DNA of 64,000 bases, taken from positions 5,407,001 to 5,471,000 of the forward strand of contig CANXME010002486.1 of NCBI GenBank assembly GCA_948144175.1, written 5' to 3'. The DNA comes from Closterium sp. NIES-65 (lineage: Eukaryota > Streptophyta > Zygnematophyceae > Desmidiales > Closteriaceae). The position numbers and the translations under genes are program-made. The notes beneath the pieces were generated by a model that ran no database searches, was not told where the DNA came from, and saw only the letters and a program-made list of their open reading frames with translations. This document shows, piece after piece, positions 1 to 11,512 of the stretch (position 1 is the stretch's first letter; every line of letters begins with the position of its first letter).

Positions 1-3000
1 GCTCGAGCTCTCCAATTAGATGTGCTTGGCTCACACCAAGTGATAGTGGGACCTAGGCAAGGGAACATGTGCGGCAGCATGCGACTCACTGCGGGGCGAT
101 GGTGGGGCAGAAGGAGTGCAGCATGAAGGAGCATCCAGGTGAATGCCCTTGGCGCACATGCTCATACACACTCCAAGCCCTTCGTGTCAGCACACTCTTG
201 TTTCAACTGTTTTCAACTGTTTTCAACTGTTGTGACTCACTGTGGCGTGATGGTGGGCCAGAAGGAGTGCAGCATGAACGAGCTCTCCAGGTGAATGCCC
301 TTGGCGTACTTCTCCGGGTGGTAAGCCATCATCCACACTATGGCGCTCTGATCATCTCCCTCAAACATGGGGCGGGTCTGCACGCGGGGCGGGGTGGTGG
401 GAGAGAGGAGAGAGCGACAGGGGAAGGAGAGGGGTAAGAGCAGCAGAGAGCGGGAGGAGGAGACTGTAAGCCATCATCCACACTATCGCACTCCTGTGTT
501 CTCCAGGTAGATGCCCTTGGCGTATTTCTCCGGGTGGCAAGCCATCATCCACACTATGGCGCTCTGATCGTCTCCCTAAAACATGGGGCGGGTCTGCAGG
601 TGGGGGGGGGGGACGGAGAAAGGATAGGAGAGGAGGGCGACAGGGGGGAGAGAGGGAGAAGAGCAGGCGGGAGAGGACGAGACTGAGCAGCAGAGAGCAG
701 CAGAGAGCAGGAGGTGAATGCAGCGGTACGAGATGCCTCACATCATACTACTGTTTGAGCGTCTGAGATCTTCAATAAATCACTTAAAAGGAGTGGCAGC
801 ATCGACGGCTGATGTAATGCTTACAGAGAGCTCTTTGAACTGCGTCACGCCTGCTGCGTCCCTCATCGCCCCCTTCACCCCAAACTGCTGTTTAGAATGC
901 AACTACGAGTGCATACCCGGTCAGTTGGTGGCTTACAGAGAGCTCTTTGAACAGCTTCACGCCTGCTGCATCCCTAATTGCCCCCTTCAGTAAGTGCTTA
1001 CGACGAGGTCGCACCAGAGAGTGAGAGTGAGGGAGAGAGGTTGGAATATGCAGGGAGAGGGGTCTTACAGAGAGCTCCTTGAACAGCTTCACGCCTGCTG
1101 CGTCCCTCATCGGCCCCTTCACTCCGAACTGCGCCAAGTCCTCCATGAAGTCAAGCGACCACTGGGGGGGAGGAAGAAGAGGGGAATGGGAGAAATGGGG
1201 AGTGAGAGGGATTCAGAGGTCCTGGGATCAGGAGCAAGAATAGGCAAGCCCCTTCACTCCGAACTGCGCCAAGTCCAGTCAAGCGACCACTGGGGGATGA
1301 GGGGGGAGTTCGAGAGAAGAAGGGGGTTTAAAAAGGTATTCAGAGGCACTGCAGTACGGAGCAAGGGAAGGCAGGCACCTTCACTCCGAACTGCGCCAAG
1401 TCCTCCATGAAGCCAAGCGACCACTGCGGGGGAGGAAGAGGGGAATGGGAGAAATGGGGGGTGAGAGGGATTCAGAGGTCCTGGGATCAGGAGCAAGAAT
1501 AGGCAAGCCCCTTCACTCCGAACTGCGCCATGAAGTCAGGCGACCACTGCGGGAGAGAGCAAGGGGAGGGGGGGCAAGGGGATGCGAAATGGAGGTGTGG
1601 AGGAAGAATCAGAACAAGGGAAGGCAGGTTCCTTTACGCCAAACTACGCCAATTCCTCCCTGAAATTCAACAACTTCACAGTGCAGGGAGTTTATGAGAA
1701 TTTTCAAAAACTCCCTGCAATTCATCCCTGAAATCCAGTGACTTAACAATGGGAGAGAGAGAAGAGGGGGGAAGCAAGGAGATGCGAGAGGAAGGCATGA
1801 GAGGAGGAATTGGAGCAAGCGAAGGCACACCCCCTTCACTCCGGACTGAGCCAACAGAAGACTCAGACTTGTAGGCGAAGAGATGGCCACAGGGCCGTGT
1901 GTATACGCGGGTATGGAGCTCAACAGGAGGCGGGGAGGGTGCTGGTGACATTGGAGTCGACTCAAAAGACACCTCGTTTTGAGTCGACTCAAAAGACACC
2001 TCGATTTGAGTCGACTCAAAAGTCACAGACTGGTAAGCGAAGAGATGGCCACAGGGCATTCTGGAGACGCGGGTATGGAGCTCAACAGGAGGCGGGGAGG
2101 GTGCTGGTGACATTGGAGTCGACTCAAAAGACACCTCGTTTTGAGTCGACTCAAAAGTCACAGACTGGTAAGCGAAGAGATGGCCACAGGGCATTGTGGA
2201 GACGCGGGTATGGAGCTCAACAGGAGGCGGGGAGGGTGCTGGTGGTGACTTGTGAAGATTTCCAAGAACACCCAGCGATCAGCAGGGAGGGAGGAGGGTG
2301 GGTAATCATGGTGGTGGTGGCTGTGGCTGTGACTGTGACTGACCTGCGAGTTCCGGATAAGGTAGATGCCAGCGTCGAGCCCCACCCTGTGATGCACACA
2401 GCATGTCGTGATACCATGTGGTACACATCCTCCTAAACCCATGATTCTCCAATCGACTCAGAAATGGTTGTGGCGATGTGACTGACCTGCGAGTTTCGGA
2501 TAAGGTAGATGCCAGCGTTGAGCCCCACCCTGTGATGCACACGGTACGGCATGATGTGGTATGGCGTGGTGGAGAATGGCATGGTATGATGTGGTATGGT
2601 GTGGCATGGTGGTACGGCATGGAAGACACAGAATGACACGAGAGAGAAGTCAGGAGCTTCATACGCCTCATAAGCACAGCATGGCATTGCATGGCATGGT
2701 GTGGCATGGCATGGCATGGCCTGGCATGGCATTGCATGGCATGGTGTGGCATGGCATGGCATGGCCTGGCATGGCATTGCATGGCATGGTGTGGCATGGC
2801 ATGGCCCAGCGCAGCACAGCACGGCATGGGTATGGCATGCCGAGCGAGTCATATCCGTGCATCACCATGTGAACGTGGGTGATGAGAATCACAACACACA
2901 CAGCATCTACGGTTTCAAGGGGCTCACCAGTCCTTCTTGCCATAGACCAGCGAGTCATATCCGTGCATCACCATGTGGACGTGTGGCTCGTACTTCTCAA

Positions 3001-6000
3001 ACGGCACATCAAACGTCATGTCTGTTTAAGTGGGGGGGGGGGAGAGAGGCGGGGCCGCAGGGAAACGGGGAGGAGTGGGGCAGGGGAACATCAGCATGAG
3101 TATCCGTGCATCACCATGTGGACGTGTGGTTCGTACTTCTCAAACGGCACATCAAACGTCATGTCTGTAGGACAAACGAAGGAGGGATGGCGAGAGACGC
3201 GGAGAGTTGGACAGAGATGGCGAGAGATGGCGAGAGATGTGAAAGAGATGTGAAAGAGAACGGGTGTCGTGTCGAGCGTTTGATCTGCGATTGAGGTGCA
3301 TGAACAGCCCTTGCACCTGATAAACGGCACAGCAATTCACCGCTGTACACCCATTCCCAGCACAAATAGACCACTCATTCTCAAATAGACCCCGAACCAT
3401 GGACAAAGCACCGGAGTCCATCCAACAGAACCACTCCACCTCGGCGTGGGACAGCATCAGCTTCCCCTCCTGTACAGCACTTACAGTAAGCCAGCACCCT
3501 CTGCAACGCACTGCACCGCACTACACCCACTCTCACCTGTGAAAACAGCATCGGAGTCCATCCACCAGAACCACTCCACCTCGGCGTGCGACAGCATCAG
3601 CTTCTTGCCCTCTGGAACCTCTCAATGCACACCTCCCAGCACCTCTTCAAACCGGCTTTCACCGCGCTGCACCGCACTACACACCACTCCCTCACCTGTG
3701 AAAACAGCATCGGAGTCCATCCACCAGAACCACTCCACCTCGGCGTGCGACAGCATCAGCTTGCGCAGCAGCGGCAGCTTCACCCAGAACGAGTCCATAG
3801 AGCGATCCAGAATGGCCGTGCTGTAGTAGATCTGATAGGAGAGGGAAAGGATGGTGCCGGGGGGCCCAGGGGGACGCAGAGGGGAGGTTGGAGGGTGGTG
3901 GGTGAAGGGTCACCCAGAACGAGTCCATAGAGCGATCCAGAATGGCCGTGCTGTAGTAGATCTGATAGGAGAGGGAAAGGATGGTGCCGGGGGGCCCAGG
4001 ATGACGCAGAGGGGAGGTTGGAGGGTGGTGGGTGAAGGGTCACCCAGAACGAGTCCATAGAGCGATCCAGAATGGCCGTGCTGTAGTAGATCTGATAGGA
4101 GAGTAAGCAAGGGGGAGGGAAACAAGGTAGAAAAAAAGGAGTGCGGGGAGGGGTTGGTCAAGAGTCACCCAGAACGAGTCTATAGAGTGATCCAAGATGG
4201 CTGTGCTGTAGTAGATCTGCCAGGAGAGGCATGAGGGAAATAGTCCAGTACGCCAATATCGCATGGCGAGCAGCGCTCGATACAGTCACGTCGCACCTGA
4301 ATGTCCCGCGGCGAGCAGTAGTCGAGCTTGTTCTTGAGCGACTTGAGCAGCAAATCGGTTGAGATTCAGACACACAGCAGTTCAACAACCCCGTAATCCG
4401 CACTCCGTATGCCCTCTCCCCACCTGGATGTCTCGCGGCGAGCAGTAATCGAGCTTGTTCTTGAGCGACTTGAGCAGCAGGAAGTCGCCCACGTCGTTGT
4501 CGCACACGCCCGGCTGCGACCCCGTCACCAGCATCACGCGCGCCTTGCCCTGCCGCGTCTCGTTGCAACCGGGGTGTTTCCGCACATAGTCCGCGCGCTG
4601 CTCGTCCCAGTCTGCGCGGAAGGGGAAAGGAGGGAGGGGGGGGAAGGGGAGGGGACCAGAAGGAAAATGGAGGGTAAGAGCAGAAAGAGAAGACCGTTTG
4701 GTTGAATCCACAAAGCGACCCCAGACTGGTGTCACCAGCATCACGCGCGCCTTGCCCTGCCGCGTCAAGTAGTCCGCCCGCTGCTCGTCCCAGTCTGCGC
4801 GTGGGGAGGGGGGAGAGTGGGGAGGGGGGAGAGAGGGGAGGGGGGGAAAGATGAGACGGTCAAGCCAATTCGCGTCTCGTTGCTCTCCGGGTGCTTCCGC
4901 ATGTAGTCCGCGCGCTGCTCGTCCCAGTCTGCGGGGGAAGGGGAGAGGGGGGAAGGGGAGGTTAGGGCAACGGACTGGAGGGGAAAACGAGGGGAGCGGG
5001 GAGAGAAACGGGGAATTGGACGGGGAGAGGCGGAAAGAGAAGACTGTTGATTTGCTCGCTGGGTGCTTGTGCACGTAGACTGTGCGCAGCTCGTCCCAGT
5101 CTGCGGGGGAGAGAGTGGGGAAGGGGAGGGAAAGGGCAGGGGGGGAGAAACGAAGTGCCGAGCAGGAGAAGGGAAATTGGGAGATGGACAAAACTGATCG
5201 TCGTGTCGATCCGAAGAGAACTACCAGCACTCAGAACTACCGGGGATTTAAGTCGCTTCGCCAATGCGGGGCAAACAATTATCGATCATATACGTGCGCA
5301 GCAGGAACGCACCCCTTTGACTTCTGCGATAATTCAACAGACGACTCGCGGTGGCAGGCACGCACTGGAAAACCTATGCGGACTCGCGGTGGCAAGCACG
5401 CACTGGAAAACCTATGCGGACTCGCGGTAGCTCCAGAAGAAAACATTCCCTTCAAACGTCCGACTTGAGGCACCTCCTCATATATTGACGTGCAGAGCCA
5501 GACTCACCAGTAATCTTCGGGCCCAGCAGGATCCGCTCCCCTTTGGCGGCTGCGTGTCCGGCATGGATTCGTCCATCCCTCGAGGTAGCTTTTGCGTCGA
5601 CTCAAGAGACACTCACCAGTTATCTTCGGGCCCAGCAGGAACCGCTCCCCCTTGGGCGACTGACTTGAGGCACATCCTCATGTATCGACACGCAGAGCCA
5701 GGAAACTAACCAGTTATCTTCGGGCCCAGCAGGAACCGCTCCCCTTTGGGCGGCTGCGTGTTCGGCATGGATTCGTTCATCTCCCGCTTGTCGCGCGCCC
5801 GCTGCTCCTTCCGCCATCGCTCCACCGCCGCGCGCACCATCTGCCTCTGTGCCTCGCGATCCTCCGCCTGCCATAAAGACGGGAGCATTTACGGACGAAT
5901 CAAGCAAGGATCGACGTTCATGGATGTCCAAGCGATGAAAACGGGTGGCTTTGTGAGGTCGTAGAGAATAATACGCGGTTATTCACGGATGTAGCAATTC

Positions 6001-6936
6001 AGGATTGACGTTTCTACTTAGATGGCTTTCGGAATGGTCAAAGGCAACTCCAGTACGAACGGGGGCATTGACAGACTTATCAAGTAAGGATGGGCGTTTC
6101 TATCCGAGTTGCGTAGAATTGTGATCGACGTGTCTTTCTCTTTAAACTCCTTGTATGATATCATGTGATCACCCGTTTCTGTACTTGTCGGGTGGGTATC
6201 ACTGAGTCAACAGCGTATTTTTTCAGTCGACTCCAAAGATCTCGTCAGGCTCGACACAGTGGTAGAAACAGCCGTGTGAGAATCGTTTGAGTCGATTGCG
6301 CTCGCCTGGCTTGATCAATTCGTACTCTATAAATCTGCATGTCTGCATAGGTACTTCAGCGACAGCGAGGCTGCACGAAACTGACGGCGCGAATCACGCT
6401 TCTGGTCTACCATGTCCCCCCATCAACATCACCAGAAGCCATGCCCCTTATTCTGCCTCGTTATGCTACCGCCACTGTCACGCAAGTGTATTAAAGTCTT
6501 CCGAGCGAGTAGCAAGATACCGCCAGCACTGGAGCGTCGTAATAGAAGCAGACTAAGGAGGACATGGATCGGAACATGGGATACCTGTGACGGAGCTTCT
6601 AACAGACGCCTCCGCGGCCCTCTCGAGCTTTCATCGGCCACTGACTGGTGGATCATCGTGTCGGATAGGAACTCTTCCGGCGACGGGACGGACGGGAGGA
6701 CATGGACCGAACATTGGATGGGATACCTGTGATGGAGCCTCTAGAAGACGCCTCCGCGGCCCTCTCGAGCTTTCATCGGCCACTGATACTCCCGACTGGT
6801 GGATCATTGTGTCGGATATGAACTCTTCCGGCGACGGGACGGACGGCAGGAGGTGAAAGCGTTGGCTCAGGCCGAGCACGAGGAGAAAGAAGAAGCACGT
6901 GAAAAGGTCCATCCTATTGAATAACGTGGACGCCAT
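1..6936 (-). CDS. GT34 glycosyltransferase (xyloglucan 6-xylosyltransferase-like), 3' end off window
   Basis: Predicted Golgi type II membrane enzyme transferring a sugar, probably xylose, to a glucan backbone. My exon model (minus): 6936-6727, 5867-5711, 4611-4424, 3831-3696, 3021-2928, 2529-2487, 1161-1069, 377-241, then off the left edge. Every junction keeps phase and uses GT/AG. About 352 residues are present; plant XXTs have about 460. Residues 11-23 form a signal anchor. Family landmarks follow in order: LGPKIT-DWDEQR (about 116-128), [27 protein letters not shown], the metal-binding WWMDSDA (DxD at 224/226), [23 protein letters not shown], and [10 protein letters not shown]. These match the GT34 order as I know it. 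The ATG sits in a good context (GAGCCATGG). A related GT34 activity such as galactomannan galactosyltransferase cannot be excluded. Its introns are full of partial exon copies, listed separately. Confidence 0.85.
85..150 (-). repeat. 3'-edge copy of GT34 exon 8
   Basis: Downstream of the real exon 8 (377-241), this stretch again encodes [13 protein letters not shown] followed by GTGAGT, reproducing the exon's last codons and its donor. Trp is changed to Cys in the copy. It has no acceptor half. Confidence 0.7.
463..600 (-). repeat. 5'-edge copies of GT34 exon 8
   Basis: Lies upstream of the real exon 8 in transcription order. It repeats the acceptor (CACCTGCAG) and the codons for [17 protein letters not shown] and HPEKYAKGI, with a TAG where the gene has Glu. 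A second, shorter piece at about 463-500 repeats only the IVWMMAY portion. Confidence 0.75.
815..985 (-). repeat. two 3'-edge copies of GT34 exon 7
   Basis: Two copies of the [13 protein letters not shown] end of exon 7, each followed by GTAAG. They lie downstream of the real exon (1161-1069). The copy nearer the exon keeps the sequence; the farther one changes KL to TQ. Confidence 0.75.
1240..1860 (-). repeat. ladder of 5'-edge copies of GT34 exon 7
   Basis: At least three clear and two or three decayed copies of the exon 7 start ([16 protein letters not shown]), near 1240-1290, 1375-1425, 1507-1543, 1630-1680 and 1815-1850. The clearer ones are preceded by a pyrimidine tract and CAG. All lie upstream of the real exon in transcription order. 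Confidence 0.75.
1870..2245. repeat. 135-bp tandem repeat with GAGTCGACTC palindromes
   Basis: About 2.7 units with a 135-bp period (for example 2031 and 2166 start equivalent units). Each carries one to three copies of an 18-bp palindrome centred on GTCGAC, for example 1977-1994 and 2138-2155. It lies in the GT34 intron between exons 6 and 7. The long frames in it are by-products of repetition. Confidence 0.85.
2344..2386 (-). other. complete second copy of GT34 exon 6
   Basis: A 43-bp copy of exon 6 (2487-2529) keeping both the acceptor (CATCACAG) and donor (CAG then GTCAGTC). It encodes [14 protein letters not shown] instead of [14 protein letters not shown]. Because 43 is not a multiple of three, using both would shift the frame, so the two could only serve as alternatives. 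The real exon carries the Asn usual in the family. Confidence 0.75.
2550..2830. repeat. GGCAT-rich tandem repeat in GT34 intron 5
   Basis: Low-complexity array built from ATGGC and GTGGC words, with about three copies of a 40-bp unit at 2690-2800 and a looser array before it. The Met/Ala/Trp and Cys/His/Pro-rich frames over it are repeat artefacts. Confidence 0.85.
2838..3170 (-). repeat. edge copies flanking GT34 exon 5
   Basis: Exon 5 is 3021-2928. Upstream (3169-3091) lies a copy of its 5' part with its own CCTACAG acceptor, encoding [12 protein letters not shown] and VHMVMHGY. Downstream (2880-2838) lies a copy of the [12 protein letters not shown] portion, without the final codons. Confidence 0.75.
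3400..3615 (-). repeat. 3'-edge copies of GT34 exon 4
   Basis: Two downstream copies of the exon 4 end. The one at about 3535-3615 is nearly perfect ([19 protein letters not shown] then a GTGAG donor). The one at about 3400-3490 is decayed (WFCWMDSGA). Confidence 0.75.
3905..4222 (-). repeat. 5'-edge copies of GT34 exon 4
   Basis: Three copies of the exon 4 start ([15 protein letters not shown]), at about 4222-4160, 4096-4040 and 3976-3910. Each is preceded by a TATCAG or TGGCAG acceptor. Two neighbouring units of about 120 bp are almost identical, so these duplications are recent. Confidence 0.8.
4300..4354 (-). repeat. 3'-edge copy of GT34 exon 3
   Basis: Repeats [18 protein letters not shown] and a GTGCGA donor-like site, downstream of the real exon 3 (4611-4424). 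Confidence 0.75.
4745..5106 (-). repeat. 5'-edge copies of GT34 exon 3
   Basis: Three copies of the DWDEQRADY start of exon 3 at about 4800-4745, 4932-4880 and 5106-5060, each with an upstream pyrimidine tract and CAG. The outermost is the most diverged ([14 protein letters not shown]). The intervening DNA is purine-rich on the plus strand. Confidence 0.75.
5345..5430. repeat. short tandem repeat, about 36 bp
   Basis: Two adjacent units of 'actcgcggtggca.gcacgca' type followed by CTGGAAAACCTATGCGG, in the GT34 intron between exons 2 and 3. No coding match was seen. Confidence 0.6.
5500..5655 (-). repeat. 3'-edge copies of GT34 exon 2
   Basis: Two downstream copies of the exon 2 end ([12 protein letters not shown]) with donors (GTGAGT), at about 5500-5560 and 5605-5655. 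The one nearer 5500 extends back through the [10 protein letters not shown] part. Confidence 0.75.
6585..6690 (-). repeat. 3'-edge copy of GT34 exon 1
   Basis: Repeats [26 protein letters not shown] and the CAG/GTATCC donor of exon 1 (6936-6727). It differs by a short indel (GVS missing) and lies downstream of the real exon, as expected from the pattern. Confidence 0.75.
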
Positions 6937-7977
6937 GGCTCGGACCTGATCGATCCTACAGCTGATCTTACGTATCTCTGCGACCTGGTAGCGAAGGACC
7001 TTATGTGTGAATGATTCTGGGCATGCAAGAGCAGGAGGCGTCGGGTCTAATTAGACTTGCACGATTTTCCTCAACTTAATTGTTCTAGGAGCGACTCGTA
7101 ATGGCTGAGATCGACGCTAGAAAGGGCTAATCACAACGCCCCTGAAAACTTCGTCACTACTTCAGTCTTCCAGACAAACAGCTAACCAACACCATGCCCA
7201 CACTAGAGAGATGCGCTGAAGGCTGGGGAGGGGGAGAATCAGGTGAGCTCGAGGCTGGAGTTTTGTGGTGAAGGATGATATCGAGGTTCACAAGACAAAC
7301 GAGAAGAACTCATCTCCGCCGTCAACGATGGGGACACGTGCCTGACATCCATAAGCTGCGACACGGTTTGCCTCCATCCGAGCCTACCGGGGCGTGGAAA
7401 GCCTGTTTTGACAGGCTCGGAGCAGTCAGAATTAGTTTGGTTCTGTGTCGCTTAGGTATGGTTCCCTTCACCTTCAGTCACTGGCACGAGGAGGTTGTGA
7501 CTAAGTGCACGCGGGAACAAATTTGATTGGCTGCTGACTGAAGTTGAGCACACTGTACCCTGGTCAAAGTCGGAGCGCTGCGGGGTCGAAGCGTCTTGTC
7601 TCGTCCGACTGCAAGCAGCGTCCAACGCAAGTTCGATAACGGCCACCTCGATAACGCGAAGCCCACCGCTCGGCAAGGTAATTGAAGTCTAGACAGGTCT
7701 AGGGCCAGAGTATGGCATGTGATTAATTTTGTACGCATTTAATGCGACTCATGTTTAGGGCTTCATTGCACATTTCAAAATGAGAAACATTAGCATCACA
7801 TGAAACATAATGCCAACACTTGAGCCCATCCTCATCCTACTGCACCAGAAGGGGCTTGTAAAACTCGCCCCACCCACAAAAGCTGAGCAGGAGCGGGTAC
7901 CGTACACAGGCATCTAATCCTTGAGCGAAGGCCTGATTTCAATAATTTTGGCCCAAGAGCGCATGCCCATGTCTCAT
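6937..7977. other. intergenic: GT34 5' flank and RPS10 3' flank
   Basis: About 1.04 kb between the GT34 start codon and the RPS10 stop codon, both genes reading leftward. It should hold the GT34 promoter and 5'UTR and the RPS10 3'UTR. I found no convincing reading frame or TATA box. Confidence 0.6.
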
Positions 7978-10900
7978 TTACACAGCGGGAGGAGGAGCCC
8001 CAGGAGCACCGGGAGCGCTGCCATAGTCGCCACCACCATACCCCCCAGCTCCACGGCCAAAGCCACCGCGGCCGCCACCCTGAGGCACAGTTCAGGACAA
8101 TTGCACGCACATTACATTATGAGCTGCGCAGCCCACACCCCAGAAACAAAATCTGGACTATCTGGACTATCTGGACCATCTGGACTATCTGAGAAGCTGC
8201 AGGAGTGACAGTGCAGTCGAACCGCAAGGGGCAGACGGATTGCAACAAGTGTTAGGCAGCACACCACGCCCAAACTTGCTCCTTGCAGTCACATTATTTC
8301 TTAGCTAAAAGTTAGTGTAGAAAGGCTCACCTCCCTGAAGGCTGGCTTGTATGCGCCCGGAGCACCGGCCTTGTCATCACCACCAGCACCGTACCCGCGG
8401 TATCCCTCGCGGTCCCCATAGCCCCGTCCACCCTCGAAACGGCTGGAGCATGGGAGGTACGGGAGGGAAGATGATAAGGATTTGCCAACCGAGTTTGCCC
8501 ACAGTATCAATTATTGGCCTGGCCAATTTAAACAGTTCCTATTGTAGTCCTTGGAAACGGGGGTGGGGGTCGAGAGCACCCATGGGGCAGAGTTAACATG
8601 TTGACTGACATTGACTAGCGTTGACTAGCATTGACTCACTGGGGAGGGCGGTCGCCGCCAGCGCCCATGGGGCGGCCGGGCGGGCGGGAGTACTTTTTGA
8701 GGGTGGCGGGGACGATCTCAGAGAAGCCTTACCCCACGTTTGACCTGCGCTGACTGGCGTTGACCAGCGTTGACTTACCGGGGGGGGCGGTCGCCGCCAG
8801 CGCCCATGGGGCGGCCGGGCGGGCGGGAGGACTTCTTCAGGGTGGCGGGAACGATCTCGGAGGGGAGGTTGAGGTAGTCGCGGAGGTGCTCGATGCCCTC
8901 GTTGGTGAGGTACCAGTAGTAGTGCCGCCACGCGAACGTCTCGCGCACAAACCCCTTCGACTTGAAGCTCTGCATCAGCTTGATCACCTGGGGGGGGAGG
9001 GGGAGAGAGGGGGGTGGTGGCGGCGGGGGGCGGAGAGGGGGGGGGGCGCGGGCGGAGAGGGAAACGGGGAAGAGCCGGGTAGAAAATGTAAAGGGAAGAG
9101 GAAAAGCGTCAGATGAGGAAGGGGAAGAAAGGAGGGGAAAGAGGGGGAGGTGAGGTTGAGGTAGTCGCGGAGGTGCTCGATGCCCTCGTTGGTGAGGTAC
9201 CAGTAGTAGTGCCGCCACGCGAACGTCTCGCGCACAAACCCCTTCGACTTGAAGCTCTGCATCAGCTTGATCACCTGCGGGGGGGAGAGGTGGGAGGGAA
9301 GGGAGGTGGGAGGGAATTGGGTTGGGGGCGGAGGGATAAGGAGGGAGTGGTGGGAGCGGGGAGATGAGGAGGGAAGGGTGGGTGTGGGGGTTTCGGGTAA
9401 TACGAGACAAGGACTTAGGGAGGACGGCGGACGGACAATGGTATACCAGAATGCTATCCCAGACAGCTAATACACGCCAGGAGTCTCGAGATCGGACCAA
9501 GGCTACTCACTTGCAGGTTGGGGACCTCGAGCTCGGGGTGCTTGGGCAGGTTGAAGTCCTTCTCCGCGAACAGGACTCCCTCTGTTGGGACGAGGGGCCA
9601 GGGAAGGGGAGAAAAAGGGGAAGAGGAAAAGGAAAAGGGTGAGAAGACAGAAAAGAGGCTGGGAGCTCGGGGTGCTTGGGCAGGTTGAAGTCCTTCTCCG
9701 CGAACAGGACTCCCTCTGTCGGAATGAGGGGGCAGGGAAGGGGCGAGAGGGGCAAGCAGGAATGAACGGGGTGAGATGACACAAGAGGGAGCTCTGGGTG
9801 CTTGGGGGAAAGGGGAGGCGGGGCCAAGAGGGGCGGAAGGGTAGGAAGGGGTAGTGGGGGCAGGTTAAACAACTGTGCTAGTGACCCTCGAAACTCTCAG
9901 AGTTTACTTGTTCGACAAAATCAATAGTGAGATATCCGTGCTACGGCGCTTCCCTTACGATCGACCGGTCGACGCGCCCACTGGTCGACCCTGCGCGGAC
10001 ACTCACGCGCGCGGACACACGTGCGCGGGGACGACAAGCCCCACCAAGATTTTGAGCTCTTTAAGGCGCCTCGACACAAGATTTCTGAATCGGGTCCCCA
10101 AGTCGAACAGTTACAGACGGGCTGAAGCCAGGCCACAAAATTGCCACTCGCGCCTCGAGTCTCGAACCTCTCTGCTAACGTCACTCTCTGCGCAATCCTT
10201 TTATCACTCAACTAACGTCACTCTTTGAACCAATTCTGTGATCTCTCCACTAACGTAACTCCAGGCACAAATTCTCTAATCTCTCGCCGCATTGCCACCA
10301 CCGATCCCGGAGCATCTCGAGTCTTCAGACGTACGCAAAAAGCGCCGGCTCATAACAATCAACTCCGTCAAACTAATCTCAAAAACAATTTTCCGCCGAA
10401 AGAAACATCTGCCCGAATCTGCTGTCTCTCCGTAACGGCCGTTCGATGGCAAGAAACCAGCCATCGCGTTACACCCCTTCCCTTCCTCTGGCCGCACAAG
10501 CATTGCCGTTTCGAACCGCTTTAAAAACTCTAACCATCGTTGACACTCCTTGACCCACCTTTTCCCCCACTCCACTCCCTTTTTCCCCCTTCCCCCCTAA
10601 TATCCCGCTTCTCTTCACGTAAGGATCTGTAAAACTGAATCGGCCAGGGTAATTTGGAGGCAAATGGGAGAACGAAAGTGTGGAGCAGAGAACGGTGGAG
10701 GGGGAGGGAAGACGCAGCACTTAAGAGATGGACGAACAGGGGGGGAATGAGAGTGGGGGGGAGGGGGGAGGGGGAGGAGGAGGAGGGGGGAAGCGGGGAG
10801 GGATGCGGGGAGCTGGGGAACGAGCAGGAAGACTCACCGCTGAAGAGGTACTTGTAGACCAAGAGACGGTTCTTTTTGGGGACCAACTGCAGGCACGAAC

Positions 10901-11512
10901 GGAAGGAGAGACAGGGAAAACGGTGTAGGTTGAAAATAAAGAATCGGGGGAATAATTAGTTAACGATCAGTTTCAGTATGCTTCGCGTAGCTGACTCAGA
11001 CATCTGGTTTGCTAAACTGCACGAAGCTGGAGTATCGTTGCTGTGTAACACCGTCGGTAAAAGCGGCATATTATTCGGGACACTACCAGTGCACTGTACT
11101 ATCCGTCCACTCGGCCGGCAAAAAGTTCTGGAGATGACCTCTTAACGCCGATCATGAAGCAAGCTATAGACGCGGCCATGAATCATAGAGGCACTCGGTG
11201 AAATGTTTCAGACGTCCGTCGAATTACATGGCAAACGGCAAGCCTCTAAGCTTAACTTGGCCAAGGAAACCAAAATGTCAGGGCTACAGATAAGAATTCC
11301 AGGCCATGACAAACCCACGCCATGGGGGAATTCGATTTAATACGGCACGAAGCGAAGCGCTTGTCGTCGATACTACGTATAGAGCTGATACATCTAACCC
11401 TAAATTTGGTCCGCAAAAACCGCTTACACCCTAAAACCAGGTCACGGAGCGCTACCTATCCGCAAAAAATTAGACCGGAATAAAAACGGCACAGCCATCC
11501 CAGTCGTACCAT
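7978..11512 (-). CDS. RPS10: 40S ribosomal protein S10 (eS10)
   Basis: Component of the small subunit head, near the mRNA entry and beak. Exons (minus): 10886-10838, 9581-9511, 8987-8779, 8442-8331, 8079-7978, with TAA at 7978-7980. Phases agree at every junction, giving about 181 residues, the usual plant length. Blocks in order: [81 protein letters not shown], then a Gly/Arg/Asp-rich tail. The first recognisable exon begins right after CAG with TTG (Leu), so the initiator ATG must be in a separate 5' exon. The only ATG/GT junction I found within about 600 bp upstream is at 11512-11510 (ATG then GTACGA), so that start is tentative. Identity is near certain. Confidence 0.93.
8140..8200. repeat. 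CTGGACTAT microsatellite in RPS10 intron
   Basis: Four adjacent 10-bp units of the type TCTGGACTAT near 8150-8195, inside the last RPS10 intron. No function is apparent. Confidence 0.7.
8600..8730 (-). repeat. 3'-edge copy of RPS10 exon 4 plus TTGAC repeats
   Basis: Downstream of the real exon (8987-8779), this repeats [20 protein letters not shown] and a GTGAGTC donor at 8639. Beyond the donor lie several 10-bp units of TTGACTAGCR type (8600-8636); related units follow the true donor at about 8740-8775. Repeat and exon edge were therefore duplicated together. Confidence 0.8.
9150..9274 (-). repeat. 5'-edge copy of RPS10 exon 4
   Basis: Upstream of the real exon, this carries a CAG acceptor followed by [20 protein letters not shown] and on to LRDYLNL, nearly identical to the exon. 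It then breaks into intron sequence with no donor. Confidence 0.85.
9663..9815 (-). repeat. 5'-edge copies of RPS10 exon 3
   Basis: A clear copy at about 9722-9663 (acceptor plus [18 protein letters not shown]) and a fragment at about 9790-9815 (HPEL). Both lie upstream of the real exon at 9581-9511. Confidence 0.75.

Noticed and set aside
2306-2872. Cys/His/Met/Pro-rich small proteins on both strands
   Set aside because: They are translations of the ATGGC tandem repeat in a GT34 intron.
815-5650. Several tandem GT34 paralogues
   Set aside because: No second complete copy of the multi-exon gene exists. Nearly all extra pieces are edges with one splice site, so they are intronic duplications in one gene.
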